Notes under the pieces: model-generated
Told to the model about the DNA's origin: nothing
Seen by the model: the letters and a program-made list of their open reading frames with translations, nothing else
Databases searched by the model: none
Origin: an uncultured Pelagibacteraceae bacterium
Lineage (GTDB): Bacteria; Pseudomonadota; Alphaproteobacteria; Pelagibacterales; Pelagibacteraceae
Direction: 5' to 3'
Length of the DNA stretch: 64,000 nucleotides
Assembly: GCA_902555585.1 (NCBI GenBank)
Contig: CACDSY010000002.1
Location: 199,380-263,379, forward strand
Shown here: positions 25,304 through 34,821 of the stretch, in pieces
Layout: each line of letters opens with the position of its first letter
Position numbering within the stretch: position 1 is the stretch's first letter
Position numbers and translations under genes: made by a program

Positions 25304-26017
25304 ATGGCAGGTCATTCTCATTGGGCAGGAATTAAACATAAGAAAGGAAAAGCGGACAAGCAAAGATCTGCAATTTTTTCTAAACTATCAAGAGAAATCA
25401 CAGTAGCAGCAAAACTTGGAGATAAAAATCCAGATATGAATTCAAGATTAAGATCTGCCATCCAGGCTGCAAGATCAGCAAACATGCCAAAAGATAATAT
25501 TGAGAGAGCTATTGACAAATCTTCAATAGCAGCAGACTCTAATTTTGAAAATATAAGATATGAGGGATTTGGACCTGCAAAAACAGCAATAGTAGTTAAT
25601 ACTTTAACTGATAATAAAAATAGAACTGCTTCAAATATAAGAACAATTTTTCAAAAATATGGAGGAGGACTTGGCACCCAAGGCTCTGCATCACATAATT
25701 TTCTTCAACTAGGAGTCATTAAAATTGACAAAGAGGAAATTGATGAAGAAAGAGTTTTAAATCTAGCGACAGATTCTGGAGCTAATGATTGTATATTTCA
25801 CAAGAATTATTATGAGATTCACACAAATAATGATGAGATATATGATGTAAAAACTTTATTTGAAAAAGAGATTTCTAATTTTATATCTACTGAAATTGAA
25901 TGGGTTCCTATAAATAAAATTAATCTAAATAAAGAAGACAAAGAAAAGATGGATAAGTTTTTGGAAATTTTAGAAGAAGATGACGATGTTCAAAATGTTT
26001 TCACAAATGCAATTTAA
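25304..26017 (+). CDS. yebC: YebC/PmpR/TACO1-family protein
   Basis: The product has 237 residues, typical length. MAGHSHWAGIKHKKGKADKQ, IFSKLSREITVAAKLG, LRSAIQAARSANMPKDNIERAI, and YEGFGPAKTAIVV are diagnostic. Members were first described as DNA-binding regulators; newer work links them to translation of proline-rich stretches, which would fit with elongation factor P. The gene lies 9 bases before ruvC, the usual neighbour in many bacteria. Confidence 0.95.
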   Translation: MAGHSHWAGIKHKKGKADKQRSAIFSKLSREITVAAKLGDKNPDMNSRLRSAIQAARSANMPKDNIERAIDKSSIAADSNFENIRYEGFGPAKTAIVVNTLTDNKNRTASNIRTIFQKYGGGLGTQGSASHNFLQLGVIKIDKEEIDEERVLNLATDSGANDCIFHKNYYEIHTNNDEIYDVKTLFEKEISNFISTEIEWVPINKINLNKEDKEKMDKFLEILEEDDDVQNVFTNAI

Positions 26018-26026
26018 TTTTATCGT

Positions 26027-26515
26027 ATGTTAATAATTGGAATAGATCCTGGTATAACTGGTGCAATTTGCTTTTTTGAAGATGGAGAATTAAAGGATGT
26101 AATTGAAATGCCTACTATGGCATCAGGCAATAAAAATAAAAAGCAAATCAATGGTAGCCAAATATTTAATGAAATATCTTTAAGGACTCAAAATCACAAA
26201 TCTGAAAATATAAATGTAGTAGTAGAACAAGTCTCGGCAATGCCTGGCCAAGGTGTTACCAGTATGTTTAATTTCGGACAGTCATTTGGAGTTTTAAAAG
26301 GTGTTTGTGCAGCAATGCAATTACCAATTTTTTTTATAAGGCCGGCAAAATGGAAAAAGTATTTCGATTTAATAAACTCTCAAAAAGATTCGAGTAGAGT
26401 TAAAGCAATCGAAATGTTTCCTAAATTTTCAGCAATTTTATCTCGAAAAAAAGACACGAATAAAGCAGATGCAATATTAATTGCTTATTATCATCTAAAA
26501 TCTCAAGAAAAATAA
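26027..26515 (+). CDS. ruvC: RuvC-like Holliday junction resolvase (phage-like form)
   Basis: The product has 162 residues. D7 in IIGIDPGITGA and E67 in VVVEQVSAMPGQG match two catalytic acids; D143 and D148 (KKDTNKADAILIAYY) are in the place of the C-terminal aspartates, but not in the DAxDA spacing of E. coli RuvC. The stretch AMPGQGVTSMFNFGQSFGVLKG is typical of a RuvC-like group common in phages. It would cut four-way junctions in recombination. It follows yebC, as ruvC does in many bacteria, but ruvA, ruvB and ybgC are missing downstream and tolQ comes next. Structural confidence is high; exact activity is inferred. Confidence 0.8.
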   Translation: MLIIGIDPGITGAICFFEDGELKDVIEMPTMASGNKNKKQINGSQIFNEISLRTQNHKSENINVVVEQVSAMPGQGVTSMFNFGQSFGVLKGVCAAMQLPIFFIRPAKWKKYFDLINSQKDSSRVKAIEMFPKFSAILSRKKDTNKADAILIAYYHLKSQEK

Positions 26516-26572
26516 AATTTAGCTCACTTTAATAGACAAATTCATGACACATTTTAGTGTGAAATCAATACA

Positions 26573-27247
26573 ATGGACGCAGATATAACTTCCCAGACAG
26601 TTGAATTAGCAAGTAATACAGATTTTTCAATTCTAAGTTTATTTTTGAGAGCTGACTTTATAGTTAAATCTGTGATTATTATTCTAATCGCAAGCTCAAT
26701 TTATTCTTGGGCAATAATTTTTGATAAAATTGCAATGTTTAGAAGAATAAATAAAGATTCTGAAGATTTTGAAGAAAGATTTTGGAAGTCTAAGTCAGCA
26801 GAAACCTTTTATAATAGCCTACCTTCATCATTAGATAATCCAATGGCACAATTATTTAAAGACTCAATGCAAGCGGTTATGAAATCAAGGTCTAAGACGA
26901 ACATTAGTCAAAGACTTGAAAATATTTTAGAGGTGAACATTGAAAAGCAAATGAATGTTGTAAACAATAAGTTTACTTTTCTTGCAACGGTAGGATCTAC
27001 TGCACCATTTATAGGATTGTTTGGAACAGTCTGGGGAATAATGAATTCTTTTCAATCAATTGCTATATCAAGAAATACTAGTCTAGCTATTGTAGCTCCT
27101 GGAATTGCTGAAGCTTTATTTGCAACTGCTCTAGGTTTGTTAGCAGCAATACCAGCAGTAATTGCATATAACAAATTTGGAAATGACTCTAAAAAATATT
27201 CACAGAAATTAGAAAATTTTTCAAAAAGATTTATTTCAATAATCTAA
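26573..27247 (+). CDS. tolQ: Tol-Pal system protein TolQ
   Basis: The product has 224 residues with three membrane helices: around residues 28-50, then AFLATVGSTAPFIGLFGTVWGIMNSF and LAIVAPGIAEALFATALGLLAAIPAVIAYN. These glycine- and threonine-containing helices are the proton-channel segments shared with ExbB and MotA. TolQ and TolR form the inner-membrane motor that energises TolA to constrict the outer membrane during division. First gene of the tol cluster, 57 bases after ruvC and 1 base before tolR. Confidence 0.95.
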   Translation: MDADITSQTVELASNTDFSILSLFLRADFIVKSVIIILIASSIYSWAIIFDKIAMFRRINKDSEDFEERFWKSKSAETFYNSLPSSLDNPMAQLFKDSMQAVMKSRSKTNISQRLENILEVNIEKQMNVVNNKFTFLATVGSTAPFIGLFGTVWGIMNSFQSIAISRNTSLAIVAPGIAEALFATALGLLAAIPAVIAYNKFGNDSKKYSQKLENFSKRFISII

Positions 27248-27248
27248 C

Positions 27249-27665
27249 ATGGCATTTGACTTAAAGCGCTCAGAAAGAGAACCGATTAGTGAAATAAACG
27301 TAACACCATTCGTTGACGTAATGCTTGTTCTTTTAATTATTTTTATGGTCACAGCACCTTTGTTAACAGTCGGAGTGCAAGTTGATCTACCCGAAACCTC
27401 AGCTGACACTTTGCCAGAAGAAAGTGAACCGCTCACATTAACTATAAATTCAAAAGGTGAGGTTTTTATTCAAGAGACAAAAATTGAATTTAATAATTTA
27501 ATAAAAAAAATTTTAGCTGTGTCCAACAATAGAACTGATACAAGAATTTATGTAAGAGGCGACAAAACAATAAATTATGGAAGAGTATTAGAGATAATGG
27601 GTAAACTTTCAGGCTCCGGATTTACTAAAGTTGCCTTAATATCTGAGCCATACAAAGAGAGATAG
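27249..27665 (+). CDS. tolR: Tol-Pal system protein TolR
   Basis: The product has 138 residues. EPISEINVTPFVDVMLVLLIIFMVTAP contains the single membrane helix with the essential aspartate of the ExbD/TolR family. The rest is a periplasmic domain with VRGDKTINYGRVLEIMGKL. It works with TolQ as a proton-driven motor. It is separated by 1 base from tolQ and 2 bases from tolA. Confidence 0.95.
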   Translation: MAFDLKRSEREPISEINVTPFVDVMLVLLIIFMVTAPLLTVGVQVDLPETSADTLPEESEPLTLTINSKGEVFIQETKIEFNNLIKKILAVSNNRTDTRIYVRGDKTINYGRVLEIMGKLSGSGFTKVALISEPYKER

Positions 27666-27667
27666 TA

Positions 27668-28735
27668 TTGCTTAAAAAAATTTCATTTAGTGGTTTTAAA
27701 GCAGGATTTAATAATTTTTCTTTTGGAATGCTATTTTCTGTAATTTTTCATGCGGTAATATTTTTTGCCACAATATTTGCACTTCCATTCGTTGTCAAAA
27801 AACCTTTAGAATTAATGCCAATAATTTCAGTTGAATTGATACAAATATCTGAGAAAACAAATATTCCATATGCTCCAAAAGCTGCAAAAATTATCGAAAA
27901 GGCAAAAAACGATAATAAAAAATTGTTATCAGAGCAAGCACCACCAAAAGAAATTAAAAAAGAGGAAAAAAAGCAAGTAAAACTTGAAAATCAAAAAGAT
28001 GAAATTGATTTATCAAAATCAAAAAAAATTCCTATTCCTGAAAAAAAACAAGAAAAAGCTAAAATAGAAAAATCTGAGGCTGTTCCATTACCTGATAAAA
28101 AGTTAGAAAAAATAGAAACTAAACAAGAAACTGAACAACAACCCTCAAAAGAAGACAAAAAAATAGTTGTTGAAAAAGAAAAAAGAAAAAAAATAGAAAA
28201 AAAAATTGAAAATGATGATGTGATTAAAGAATTTGCTAAAATTAAAAAACCTTTGAAAGATGAAAAGGCAAAACAAGTGTCTGAATATGAAAAAGAAGAT
28301 ATTGATGTTAACAAAATTAAAGGTTTAATTGCAAAACAATATGAGAACGTAGGTGAAGTTAAAAAAAAAACAGAAGGTATCACACAATCCGAAGACAAGT
28401 CTATGAAACTGTCTAAATTGAGTGTAACCACTGAATATGCAGTTAGACACCAGATTTATACATGCTGGTCAGTGCCCACTGGCCTGCCTTATAGCGAGGA
28501 TCTCTTGGTAACAGTAAAACTTAATTTAGAAAAAAATGGAATTGTAAAAAACTTTGAAATGTTGGATCATGTAAGAATGAATACACCCGGCGAAGGAGCT
28601 TTTTATCAAATAGCACAAAGTGTTATAAGAGCTATAAGACTTTGTAATCCTATAAAAAATCTTCCGACAACCAGTTATGAAAAATGGAAAACAATGATAT
28701 TGAGATTTAATCCTATAGAAATGATGGGTGGATGA
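27668..28735 (+). CDS. tolA: TolA-like periplasm-spanning protein
   Basis: The product has 355 residues from a TTG start. One membrane helix near residues 18-40 ([19 protein letters not shown]) anchors it in the inner membrane. About 200 residues of Lys/Glu-rich sequence follow, likely a long helix crossing the periplasm. The last 100 residues include [19 protein letters not shown], with a typical C-W pair, and [15 protein letters not shown], the TolA/TonB-like domain III that contacts TolB and Pal. It overlaps tolB by 4 bases. Low sequence conservation makes position in the cluster part of the evidence. Confidence 0.88.
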   Translation: MLKKISFSGFKAGFNNFSFGMLFSVIFHAVIFFATIFALPFVVKKPLELMPIISVELIQISEKTNIPYAPKAAKIIEKAKNDNKKLLSEQAPPKEIKKEEKKQVKLENQKDEIDLSKSKKIPIPEKKQEKAKIEKSEAVPLPDKKLEKIETKQETEQQPSKEDKKIVVEKEKRKKIEKKIENDDVIKEFAKIKKPLKDEKAKQVSEYEKEDIDVNKIKGLIAKQYENVGEVKKKTEGITQSEDKSMKLSKLSVTTEYAVRHQIYTCWSVPTGLPYSEDLLVTVKLNLEKNGIVKNFEMLDHVRMNTPGEGAFYQIAQSVIRAIRLCNPIKNLPTTSYEKWKTMILRFNPIEMMGG

Positions 28736-30093
28736 GAAATAAAATTTTACTAATATTTTTTATTTATTTTTTTTTAAAACCTGGAATATCTTATTCCTTG
28801 GTTGAAATTGATATAACAAGAGGAAATCTAGATCCTTTACCAATCTCAGTATCACCTTTCTTCTCTGATGAAACTTCTAAAGAAAAAATTAAAGAAAAAT
28901 TAGATATAGATAACTTGGGTTCAGAAATTTCAAAAGTGATTGAGAATAATTTAAGGAAAACTGGGTTATTTGAAACTCTAGATAAAGAGTCTTTCTTGCA
29001 AAAACCAGATATTGCACACTTAAAGCCAAGATTTGAAGACTGGGCCTTAATTAAATCTCAAGTTTTAATCACTGGTAATGTCACTTCTAAAATAATTAAT
29101 GAAAAAGATTACATAAGGATCGAATTTAAACTATGGGATGTTTTAGGAGCAAAAATGGTTGATGGCTTTTCTTTAACAACAGTCCCAACTAATTGGAGAA
29201 GAGTTGGTCATAAAATTTCAGATAAGGTTTATGAGCGTTTAACTGGAGAAAGTGGCTATTTTGATACTAGAATAATCTATGTCGCAGAAGAAGGCCCCAA
29301 AACCCAAAGAGTAAAAAAACTAGCCATAATGGACCAAGATGGATTCAATACAAAATATTTAACTTTAGGAAATGAGTTAGTATTAACCCCCAGATTTAAT
29401 CCAACAAATCAAATGATAACTTATCTCTCTTACTTTAGAAATATGCCAAGGGTTTATCTTTTAAATATTGAAACGGGTAAACAAGAAGTTGTTGGAGATT
29501 TTCCTGGAATGACATTCGCTCCAAGATTTTCGCCTGACGGAAAAAAAATAATAATGAGCTTAGCTAAAGATGGTAACTCAGAAATTTGGGTAAGAAATTT
29601 AGAGACAAATATTCAAGAAAAATTAACTGATCATCCATCTATAGATACATCGCCTTCATATTCTCCTGATGGAAAATACATTACATTTAATTCTGACAGA
29701 AGTGGTTATCAGCAGATTTACGTTATGAGAAGTGATGGGTCAAAAGTAAAAAGAATATCATTTGGAAAAGGAATTTATGGTACACCTGTATGGTCTCCTA
29801 GAGGGGATTTAATTGCGTTTACCAAACTACATAAAGGTAAATTTTTTATTGGCGTCATGAGGACTGATGGAACTGGAGAAAGATTACTCACTGAAAATTT
29901 TTATCAAGAGGCACCTTCATGGTCTCCGAATGGAAGAATAATCATATTTTATAGGGAGACTAAAACTGACGACAAAGGTGAGGGATTTTCAGCAAAATTA
30001 TGGTCAATTGATTTAACTGGATACAACGAGAGGTTGGTGTCAACTGAGACTGATGCCTCTGACCCATCATGGTCATCTTTATTAGGAAATTGA
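28732..30093 (+). CDS. tolB: Tol-Pal system beta-propeller protein TolB
   Basis: The product has 453 residues. A signal peptide ([19 protein letters not shown]) precedes [21 protein letters not shown] sequence, the TolA box region, and an N-terminal alpha/beta domain. Six propeller blades follow from about residue 180, with repeats such as [36 protein letters not shown] and [13 protein letters not shown]. TolB shuttles between Pal and TolA in the periplasm. It overlaps tolA by 4 bases and is 94 bases before pal. Confidence 0.96.
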   Translation: MRNKILLIFFIYFFLKPGISYSLVEIDITRGNLDPLPISVSPFFSDETSKEKIKEKLDIDNLGSEISKVIENNLRKTGLFETLDKESFLQKPDIAHLKPRFEDWALIKSQVLITGNVTSKIINEKDYIRIEFKLWDVLGAKMVDGFSLTTVPTNWRRVGHKISDKVYERLTGESGYFDTRIIYVAEEGPKTQRVKKLAIMDQDGFNTKYLTLGNELVLTPRFNPTNQMITYLSYFRNMPRVYLLNIETGKQEVVGDFPGMTFAPRFSPDGKKIIMSLAKDGNSEIWVRNLETNIQEKLTDHPSIDTSPSYSPDGKYITFNSDRSGYQQIYVMRSDGSKVKRISFGKGIYGTPVWSPRGDLIAFTKLHKGKFFIGVMRTDGTGERLLTENFYQEAPSWSPNGRIIIFYRETKTDDKGEGFSAKLWSIDLTGYNERLVSTETDASDPSWSSLLGN

Positions 30094-30187
30094 AGAAAAA
30101 TTAAGAATTTATTAAATTTGGTTGATTTTTCTGGACAAAACATCTAATTACATGGTTAATTCATAATATTCTATTGAAGGAGCAAAA

Positions 30188-30751
30188 ATGAATCTAAGCA
30201 AAATTTTAAAAAATGCATTTCTAGTTGTTTTATTTGGTTTAATTGTAACTGCATGTGCAACTAAAAAGTCTGTTAAAACAACTGAGCCGTCATCTACTAC
30301 TACTACTACTACCACTAAAGCAGATGAGACTCAAAAAGCAGATCCAATTCAAAAATTAGATGCGTTAATGCAGGGTGATGTATACATAGGCTCTGATACA
30401 GTTGGAGAACTTGCAAGCGGAGTTCCTGACAGAGTATTCTTTGCAACAAATGAAACAATATTAACCACAGCATCAAGAGAAACTTTAAGAAAACAGGCTG
30501 CTTGGTTAAGACAGAACTCAGATGTGACTGTTGTAGTTGAAGGTCACGCCGACGAAAGAGGAACTAGAGAATATAACTTAGCTTTAGGTGAGAGAAGAGC
30601 AAATGCAGCAAAAGACTATTTGATGACTTATGGAGTTTCGTCTGATCGAATTAAAGTTTTAAGTTATGGGAAGGAGAGACCTGTGGACTCAGGTTCTAAC
30701 CCACTTTCATGGTCAAAAAATAGAAGATCTGTAACAGTAAAAGCAAATTAA
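30188..30751 (+). CDS. pal: peptidoglycan-associated lipoprotein Pal
   Basis: The product has 187 residues behind an AAGGAG ribosome-binding site. Residues 1-23 are a lipoprotein signal ending VTAC, so Cys23 is lipidated. A Thr-rich linker (TTTTTTT around residue 40) leads to an OmpA-like peptidoglycan-binding domain with VVEGHADERGTREYNLALGE and RIKVLSYGKERP. Pal ties the outer membrane to the cell wall. A clear terminator follows the gene. Confidence 0.96.
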   Translation: MNLSKILKNAFLVVLFGLIVTACATKKSVKTTEPSSTTTTTTTKADETQKADPIQKLDALMQGDVYIGSDTVGELASGVPDRVFFATNETILTTASRETLRKQAAWLRQNSDVTVVVEGHADERGTREYNLALGERRANAAKDYLMTYGVSSDRIKVLSYGKERPVDSGSNPLSWSKNRRSVTVKAN

Positions 30752-30764
30752 AAAATAAATTCAA

Positions 30765-30800
30765 AAGACCCTGACTTTAAAAAGTTAGGGTCTTCTTTTT
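30765..30800 (+). terminator. rho-independent terminator after pal
   Basis: AGACCCT (30766-30772) pairs with AGGGTCT (30787-30793), extended by GACTTT/AAAGTT pairing toward the loop, and TTTTT follows at 30796-30800. It is one of the clearest intrinsic terminators in the window and separates pal from cpoB, which lies 28 bases further on. Confidence 0.85.
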
Positions 30801-30827
30801 GCCATTATTATATTTACAAGTGTTTTT

Positions 30828-31847
30828 ATGAGACAATTAATTAAGTTGATATTAATTAACTTTGCTTCATTTATATTTTTTTCAACAAATATATCGTTTT
30901 CTCAAGACCAAGAATTGGGTGAAATTTTAGAGAACATTCAAAAAGATCTTAGAACTTTAGAAAGAGCGGTCTATTCTCAATCGTTCTCTGAAAACTCTGA
31001 TACTAGCACAATTCAAAAAGCTTCAACAAAGGAATCCGAGCAGGCTTTAACAAAACATTTATTAAAATTAAGTGAAATAGAGTCACAGTTCCAAGAACTA
31101 ACAAATAAGTTTGAAGAAATTAATTTTAAATTAGACAAACTTTATGGCAAATTTTCTAAGGATCAGCAGGATAATCAATTAAGATTTGAGCAAATTGAGC
31201 AAGCTTATATTTTAAATACAAATAATAAGTCTCTAACTGCTTTACCTAAAACTGATCAAATATTGACAAATGAGGATTTGTCTCAAAAAAAAATGCTTCC
31301 TGGATCTTCAGAACCACAGTCACTAGGAGAAGTATCTTATAAAGATATGACTACTAGTGATGATAAACAAGTGGTCGAGTCAGTTGAACAAACTGAGGCA
31401 ATAATCTCAGAAGTATTTAATGCAGAGGAAAAATTACTGCCTGATGTTAGTCCAAAAGAGCAATATCAATTTGCAAGAAATTTTTTAAAAGTAGGTGATT
31501 ACTCTAGTGCAGAAAAAGCATTTAGAGAATTTGTATTAACTAATCCTGATAATGAATTATCAGGTAATGCACAATATTGGTATGCAGAAACATATAGAAT
31601 AAGACAAATGTACACCGATGCTGCTACCGCATATTTAGAAGGCTATCAAAAGTATCCAAAAAGTAAGATTGCTCCTGAAAATTTACTAAAACTAGGAGTA
31701 TCATTGGTTCAGATGGGGGAAAAAGATCAGGGATGCTTGATGATTGCAGGAGTTAAAAAGCAATATCCTGATGCAACTCAATCTGTACTTCAGAAAGCTA
31801 AGTATTATGAAGAAAAAGAATTTGAGTGTAAAAAAGAAAATTCATAA
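30828..31847 (+). CDS. cpoB: Tol-Pal accessory protein CpoB (YbgF-like)
   Basis: The product has 339 residues. A signal peptide spans about residues 1-26 (LILINFASFIFFSTNISFS). A coiled-coil region follows (ESQFQELTNKFEEINFKLDKL), then a Ser/Thr/Glu-rich linker, and tetratricopeptide repeats from about residue 210: YQFARNFLKVGDYSSAEKAF, NAQYWYAETYRIRQMYTDAA, ENLLKLGVSLVQMGEKDQG. CpoB coordinates outer-membrane constriction with peptidoglycan synthesis. It is the usual last member of the tol cluster. Its 3' end overlaps tilS. Confidence 0.88.
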   Translation: MRQLIKLILINFASFIFFSTNISFSQDQELGEILENIQKDLRTLERAVYSQSFSENSDTSTIQKASTKESEQALTKHLLKLSEIESQFQELTNKFEEINFKLDKLYGKFSKDQQDNQLRFEQIEQAYILNTNNKSLTALPKTDQILTNEDLSQKKMLPGSSEPQSLGEVSYKDMTTSDDKQVVESVEQTEAIISEVFNAEEKLLPDVSPKEQYQFARNFLKVGDYSSAEKAFREFVLTNPDNELSGNAQYWYAETYRIRQMYTDAATAYLEGYQKYPKSKIAPENLLKLGVSLVQMGEKDQGCLMIAGVKKQYPDATQSVLQKAKYYEEKEFECKKENS

Positions 31848-32859
31848 TTTTTATTCCAAGAAATTAGATGATCCAAGAATAAAAAGAATTTACTTAAATT
31901 TTAAAAAAAAAATATCTACACATCTCGCAAACAGGTTTTGTGTGGCTGTTTCAGGAGGAGCTGACAGTATGGCATTATGTTTCCTAGCCAAATGTTATTC
32001 TATAGAAAAAAACAAAAAAGTTTATTTTTTCATTGTAGACCATAAACTAAGGAAAAATTCTACTTTAGAAGCAAATTTAGTAAAAAAAAAACTTAACCAA
32101 TACCAAATTTCTTCCAAAATACTTAATATTAAAAAATTTAACAAAAAAATAAATCTTCAATCTTTCGCAAGAGAAAATAGATACAAATTAATTATCAAAC
32201 AAAGTTTAATTAAAAATATTGATATGATCTTAACAGCACATCATAAAGATGATTTAATTGAAAATTTTTTTATAAGATTATTAAGAGGTTCAGGTTTAAA
32301 GGGTTTGATTTCATTTAGTAATATTAAATCTAATTTAAAGTTTGATAGTAAAATATTTATTTTGAGGCCATTAATTGATTTACCTAAAAAGGATCTTGTT
32401 TACATTTCAAAAAATACATTTAATTTTAATGTTGATGATCCTTCCAATTTAGATGACAAATTTTTGAGAGCTAGAGTTAGAAAATTAATTTTAAATTTAG
32501 AAGAAGAAGGTTTAACAATGAATAAATTTAAATTATCTCTTAACAATCTTAGCAAAAGCAATAATGCTATAGATTATTATGTTCAGAAAAATATTAATAA
32601 TAATTCAAATTACCTAAAATTAACTAATTCAGTTATTTTAAAAGACGATTTTCTTAAACAACCAGATGAAATTGTGTTTAGATCATTTTCAGAAATAATC
32701 CAAAAAATAGGAAAAAAAAGTACTTTTGCTAGAGGCGCAAAAGTTGAGAACTTAATTCAATATTTAAAATCTACCAGTAATTACTCAAAAAAAACACTTT
32801 CAGGATGTATAATTCAAAAACTTGAGAATTCATTCATTATTTCCTCAGAAAAAAGATAG
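31807..32859 (+). CDS. tilS: tRNA(Ile)-lysidine synthase
   Basis: The product has about 350 residues. SGGADSMALCFLA at residues 49-61 is the PP-loop ATP-binding motif; VDHKLRKNSTLEA, FARENRYKLI, LTAHHKDDLIENFFIRLLRGSGLKGL and ILRPLIDLPKKDL follow as in TilS. The enzyme turns C34 of tRNA-Ile(CAT) into lysidine, so that it reads AUA, a codon expected to be very frequent in this AT-rich genome. The open frame extends upstream to 31744 inside cpoB; ATG 31807 is preferred, with TTG 31822 possible. tilS between the tol cluster and ftsH is a conserved arrangement. Confidence 0.92.
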   Translation: MKKKNLSVKKKIHNFYSKKLDDPRIKRIYLNFKKKISTHLANRFCVAVSGGADSMALCFLAKCYSIEKNKKVYFFIVDHKLRKNSTLEANLVKKKLNQYQISSKILNIKKFNKKINLQSFARENRYKLIIKQSLIKNIDMILTAHHKDDLIENFFIRLLRGSGLKGLISFSNIKSNLKFDSKIFILRPLIDLPKKDLVYISKNTFNFNVDDPSNLDDKFLRARVRKLILNLEEEGLTMNKFKLSLNNLSKSNNAIDYYVQKNINNNSNYLKLTNSVILKDDFLKQPDEIVFRSFSEIIQKIGKKSTFARGAKVENLIQYLKSTSNYSKKTLSGCIIQKLENSFIISSEKR

Positions 32860-32887
32860 AATACCTACAAATTGGCACAAATTGACA

Positions 32888-32914
32888 CTTGTTAAATTGA
32901 TAATAACTCTTAAT
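32888..32914 (+). promoter_or_regulatory. candidate RpoH-type promoter upstream of ftsH
   Basis: CTTG at 32888-32891, 17 bases, then CTTAAT at 32909-32914 approximates the CTTG-N17-CYTATNT pattern reported for alphaproteobacterial sigma-32. Initiation would fall within a few bases of the ftsH start at 32923. A TTGACA at 32882 has no good partner at sigma-70 spacing. The match is partial. Confidence 0.3.
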
Positions 32915-32922
32915 TTATAGTT

Positions 32923-34815
32923 ATGAATTTCAAAAATTTAGCTATGTGGGCAGTAATAGTAATTTTGACTATTGGCCTATATAATATGTTCAAGAGCCCA
33001 CAAGGATCAGTTAATCAAAAAAATAATATTATATTTTCTGAATTTTTATCACAAGTTGATAATGGAAGGGTTGTTCAAGTAGAAATTCAAGGCAAAAACA
33101 TTAAGGGAGTAATGTCTAATGGAGAAGTGTTTAATACTTATGCACCTGATGACCCAAATCTAATTCAAAAATTGAGTGATAAAGGCGTAAGTATCTCGGC
33201 GAGTCCATTAGAGGAAAAAATGCCTTCATTATTTGGAGTACTTTTATCATGGTTTCCTATGCTACTTTTAATTGCTGTATGGATATTCTTTATGAGACAG
33301 ATGCAAGGCGGCAAAGGTGGAGCAATGGGCTTTGGAAAATCAAAAGCTAAAATGATGAATGAAGTAAAGGGTAAGGTAACCTTCAATGATGTTGCTGGGG
33401 TTGAAGAAGCTAAAGAAGAAGTTGAGGAAGTAGTAGAATTTTTAAAAGACCCTAAAAAATTTAGTAGGCTAGGTGGAAAAATACCTCGTGGATGTCTTTT
33501 AGTTGGACCTCCAGGAACTGGTAAAACTTTATTAGCAAGAGCCATAGCAGGTGAAGCAGGAGTACCATTTTTTACTATTTCAGGTTCAGACTTTGTAGAA
33601 ATGTTTGTTGGTGTTGGAGCTTCTAGAGTTCGAGATATGTTTGAGCAAGGTAAAAAACACTCACCATGTATAATATTCATCGATGAAATTGATGCTGTTG
33701 GAAGAAGTAGAGGTGCCGGTTTAGGTGGTGGAAACGATGAAAGAGAGCAAACACTTAATCAATTACTTGTAGAGATGGATGGCTTCGATACAAATGAAGG
33801 CGTGATTATAATTGCAGCAACTAATAGACCAGATGTACTTGATCCAGCTTTATTAAGACCTGGAAGGTTTGACAGACAAGTAGTAGTTTCTAATCCTGAC
33901 TTACTTGGAAGGGAAAAAATTTTAAAAGTTCATGCTAAGAAAATATCAATGGCACCTGATGTTAATTTAAGAACTATTGCAAGAGGAACTCCAGGGTTTT
34001 CTGGAGCTGACCTGGCGAATTTAGTAAACGAAGCTGCATTATTAGCAGCAAGAAAAAATAAAAGAATAGTTACCTATATGGAATTTGAAGAGGCAAAAGA
34101 TAAAGTAATGATGGGATCTGAAAGAAGATCAATGGTAATGAGTGAGGAAGAGAAGAAGTTGACGGCATATCATGAAGCTGGCCACGCCATTGTAACTATA
34201 AACGAAAAGGCAGCATACCCTATACATAAAGCAACAATTATTCCAAGAGGAAGAGCATTGGGAATGGTAATGCAACTTCCTGAGAGAGACGAAGTATCTC
34301 AAACAAGAGAACAACTTCATGCTCAAATGGCCATAGCAATGGGAGGTAGAGTTGCAGAAGAAATCATTTTTGGAGAAGATAAAGTTACCACAGGTGCAGC
34401 AAGTGATATAGAGCAAGCAACAAAAAGAGCAAGAGCTATGGTAATGAGAGCAGGTTTAAGTAAGGAACTTGGTCCAGTTGCTTATGGTGAAAATGAGGAA
34501 GAAGTTTTCCTTGGACGATCTGTTGCAAGACAACAAAATATGTCAGAGGAAACTGCTAGAAAAGTAGATAGCGAGATAAGAAAATTTGTTGACCAAGGTT
34601 ATGATAGAGCTAAAAAAGTATTAACTGATAAAATCGATGATTTACATAAATTAGCTAAAGCTTTACTTACTTACGAAACATTGACGGGTCAGGAAATTGA
34701 GGACATAGTGAATAAAAATTTATATCCAAAAAATAAAGAAGATTTAAAAGTAGAGGAAGATGATCAAAGTTCTGCTTTAGGTTCAATGGGACTAAAACCT
34801 AAGATTGTTCATTAA
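32923..34815 (+). CDS. ftsH: ATP-dependent zinc metalloprotease FtsH
   Basis: The product has 630 residues. Two membrane helices (about residues 5-22 and 103-124) flank a short periplasmic domain. The AAA domain has Walker A GPPGTGKT at 195-202, [11 protein letters not shown], and the second-region [20 protein letters not shown]. The zinc site is HEAGH at 417-421. FtsH degrades misassembled membrane proteins and some regulators such as RpoH and LpxC. Its modulators HflK and HflC are encoded at 60 kb, and rpoH at 39 kb in this window. It follows tilS by 63 bases and precedes folP by 6 bases. Confidence 0.97.
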   Translation: MNFKNLAMWAVIVILTIGLYNMFKSPQGSVNQKNNIIFSEFLSQVDNGRVVQVEIQGKNIKGVMSNGEVFNTYAPDDPNLIQKLSDKGVSISASPLEEKMPSLFGVLLSWFPMLLLIAVWIFFMRQMQGGKGGAMGFGKSKAKMMNEVKGKVTFNDVAGVEEAKEEVEEVVEFLKDPKKFSRLGGKIPRGCLLVGPPGTGKTLLARAIAGEAGVPFFTISGSDFVEMFVGVGASRVRDMFEQGKKHSPCIIFIDEIDAVGRSRGAGLGGGNDEREQTLNQLLVEMDGFDTNEGVIIIAATNRPDVLDPALLRPGRFDRQVVVSNPDLLGREKILKVHAKKISMAPDVNLRTIARGTPGFSGADLANLVNEAALLAARKNKRIVTYMEFEEAKDKVMMGSERRSMVMSEEEKKLTAYHEAGHAIVTINEKAAYPIHKATIIPRGRALGMVMQLPERDEVSQTREQLHAQMAIAMGGRVAEEIIFGEDKVTTGAASDIEQATKRARAMVMRAGLSKELGPVAYGENEEEVFLGRSVARQQNMSEETARKVDSEIRKFVDQGYDRAKKVLTDKIDDLHKLAKALLTYETLTGQEIEDIVNKNLYPKNKEDLKVEEDDQSSALGSMGLKPKIVH

Positions 34816-34821
34816 ATTTTA

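Noticed and set aside
27991..28431. 146-residue Ser/Phe-rich open frame opposite tolA
   Set aside because: It is the complement of the Lys/Glu-rich tolA repeat region; A-rich codons on one strand read as Phe/Ser/Leu on the other.
31744..31806. Upstream start for tilS inside cpoB
   Set aside because: The extra residues are not part of the TilS fold and come from well-conserved cpoB coding sequence.
33165..33680. 171-residue open frame opposite ftsH
   Set aside because: It is antisense to the conserved FtsH AAA domain and has no start signal or family resemblance.
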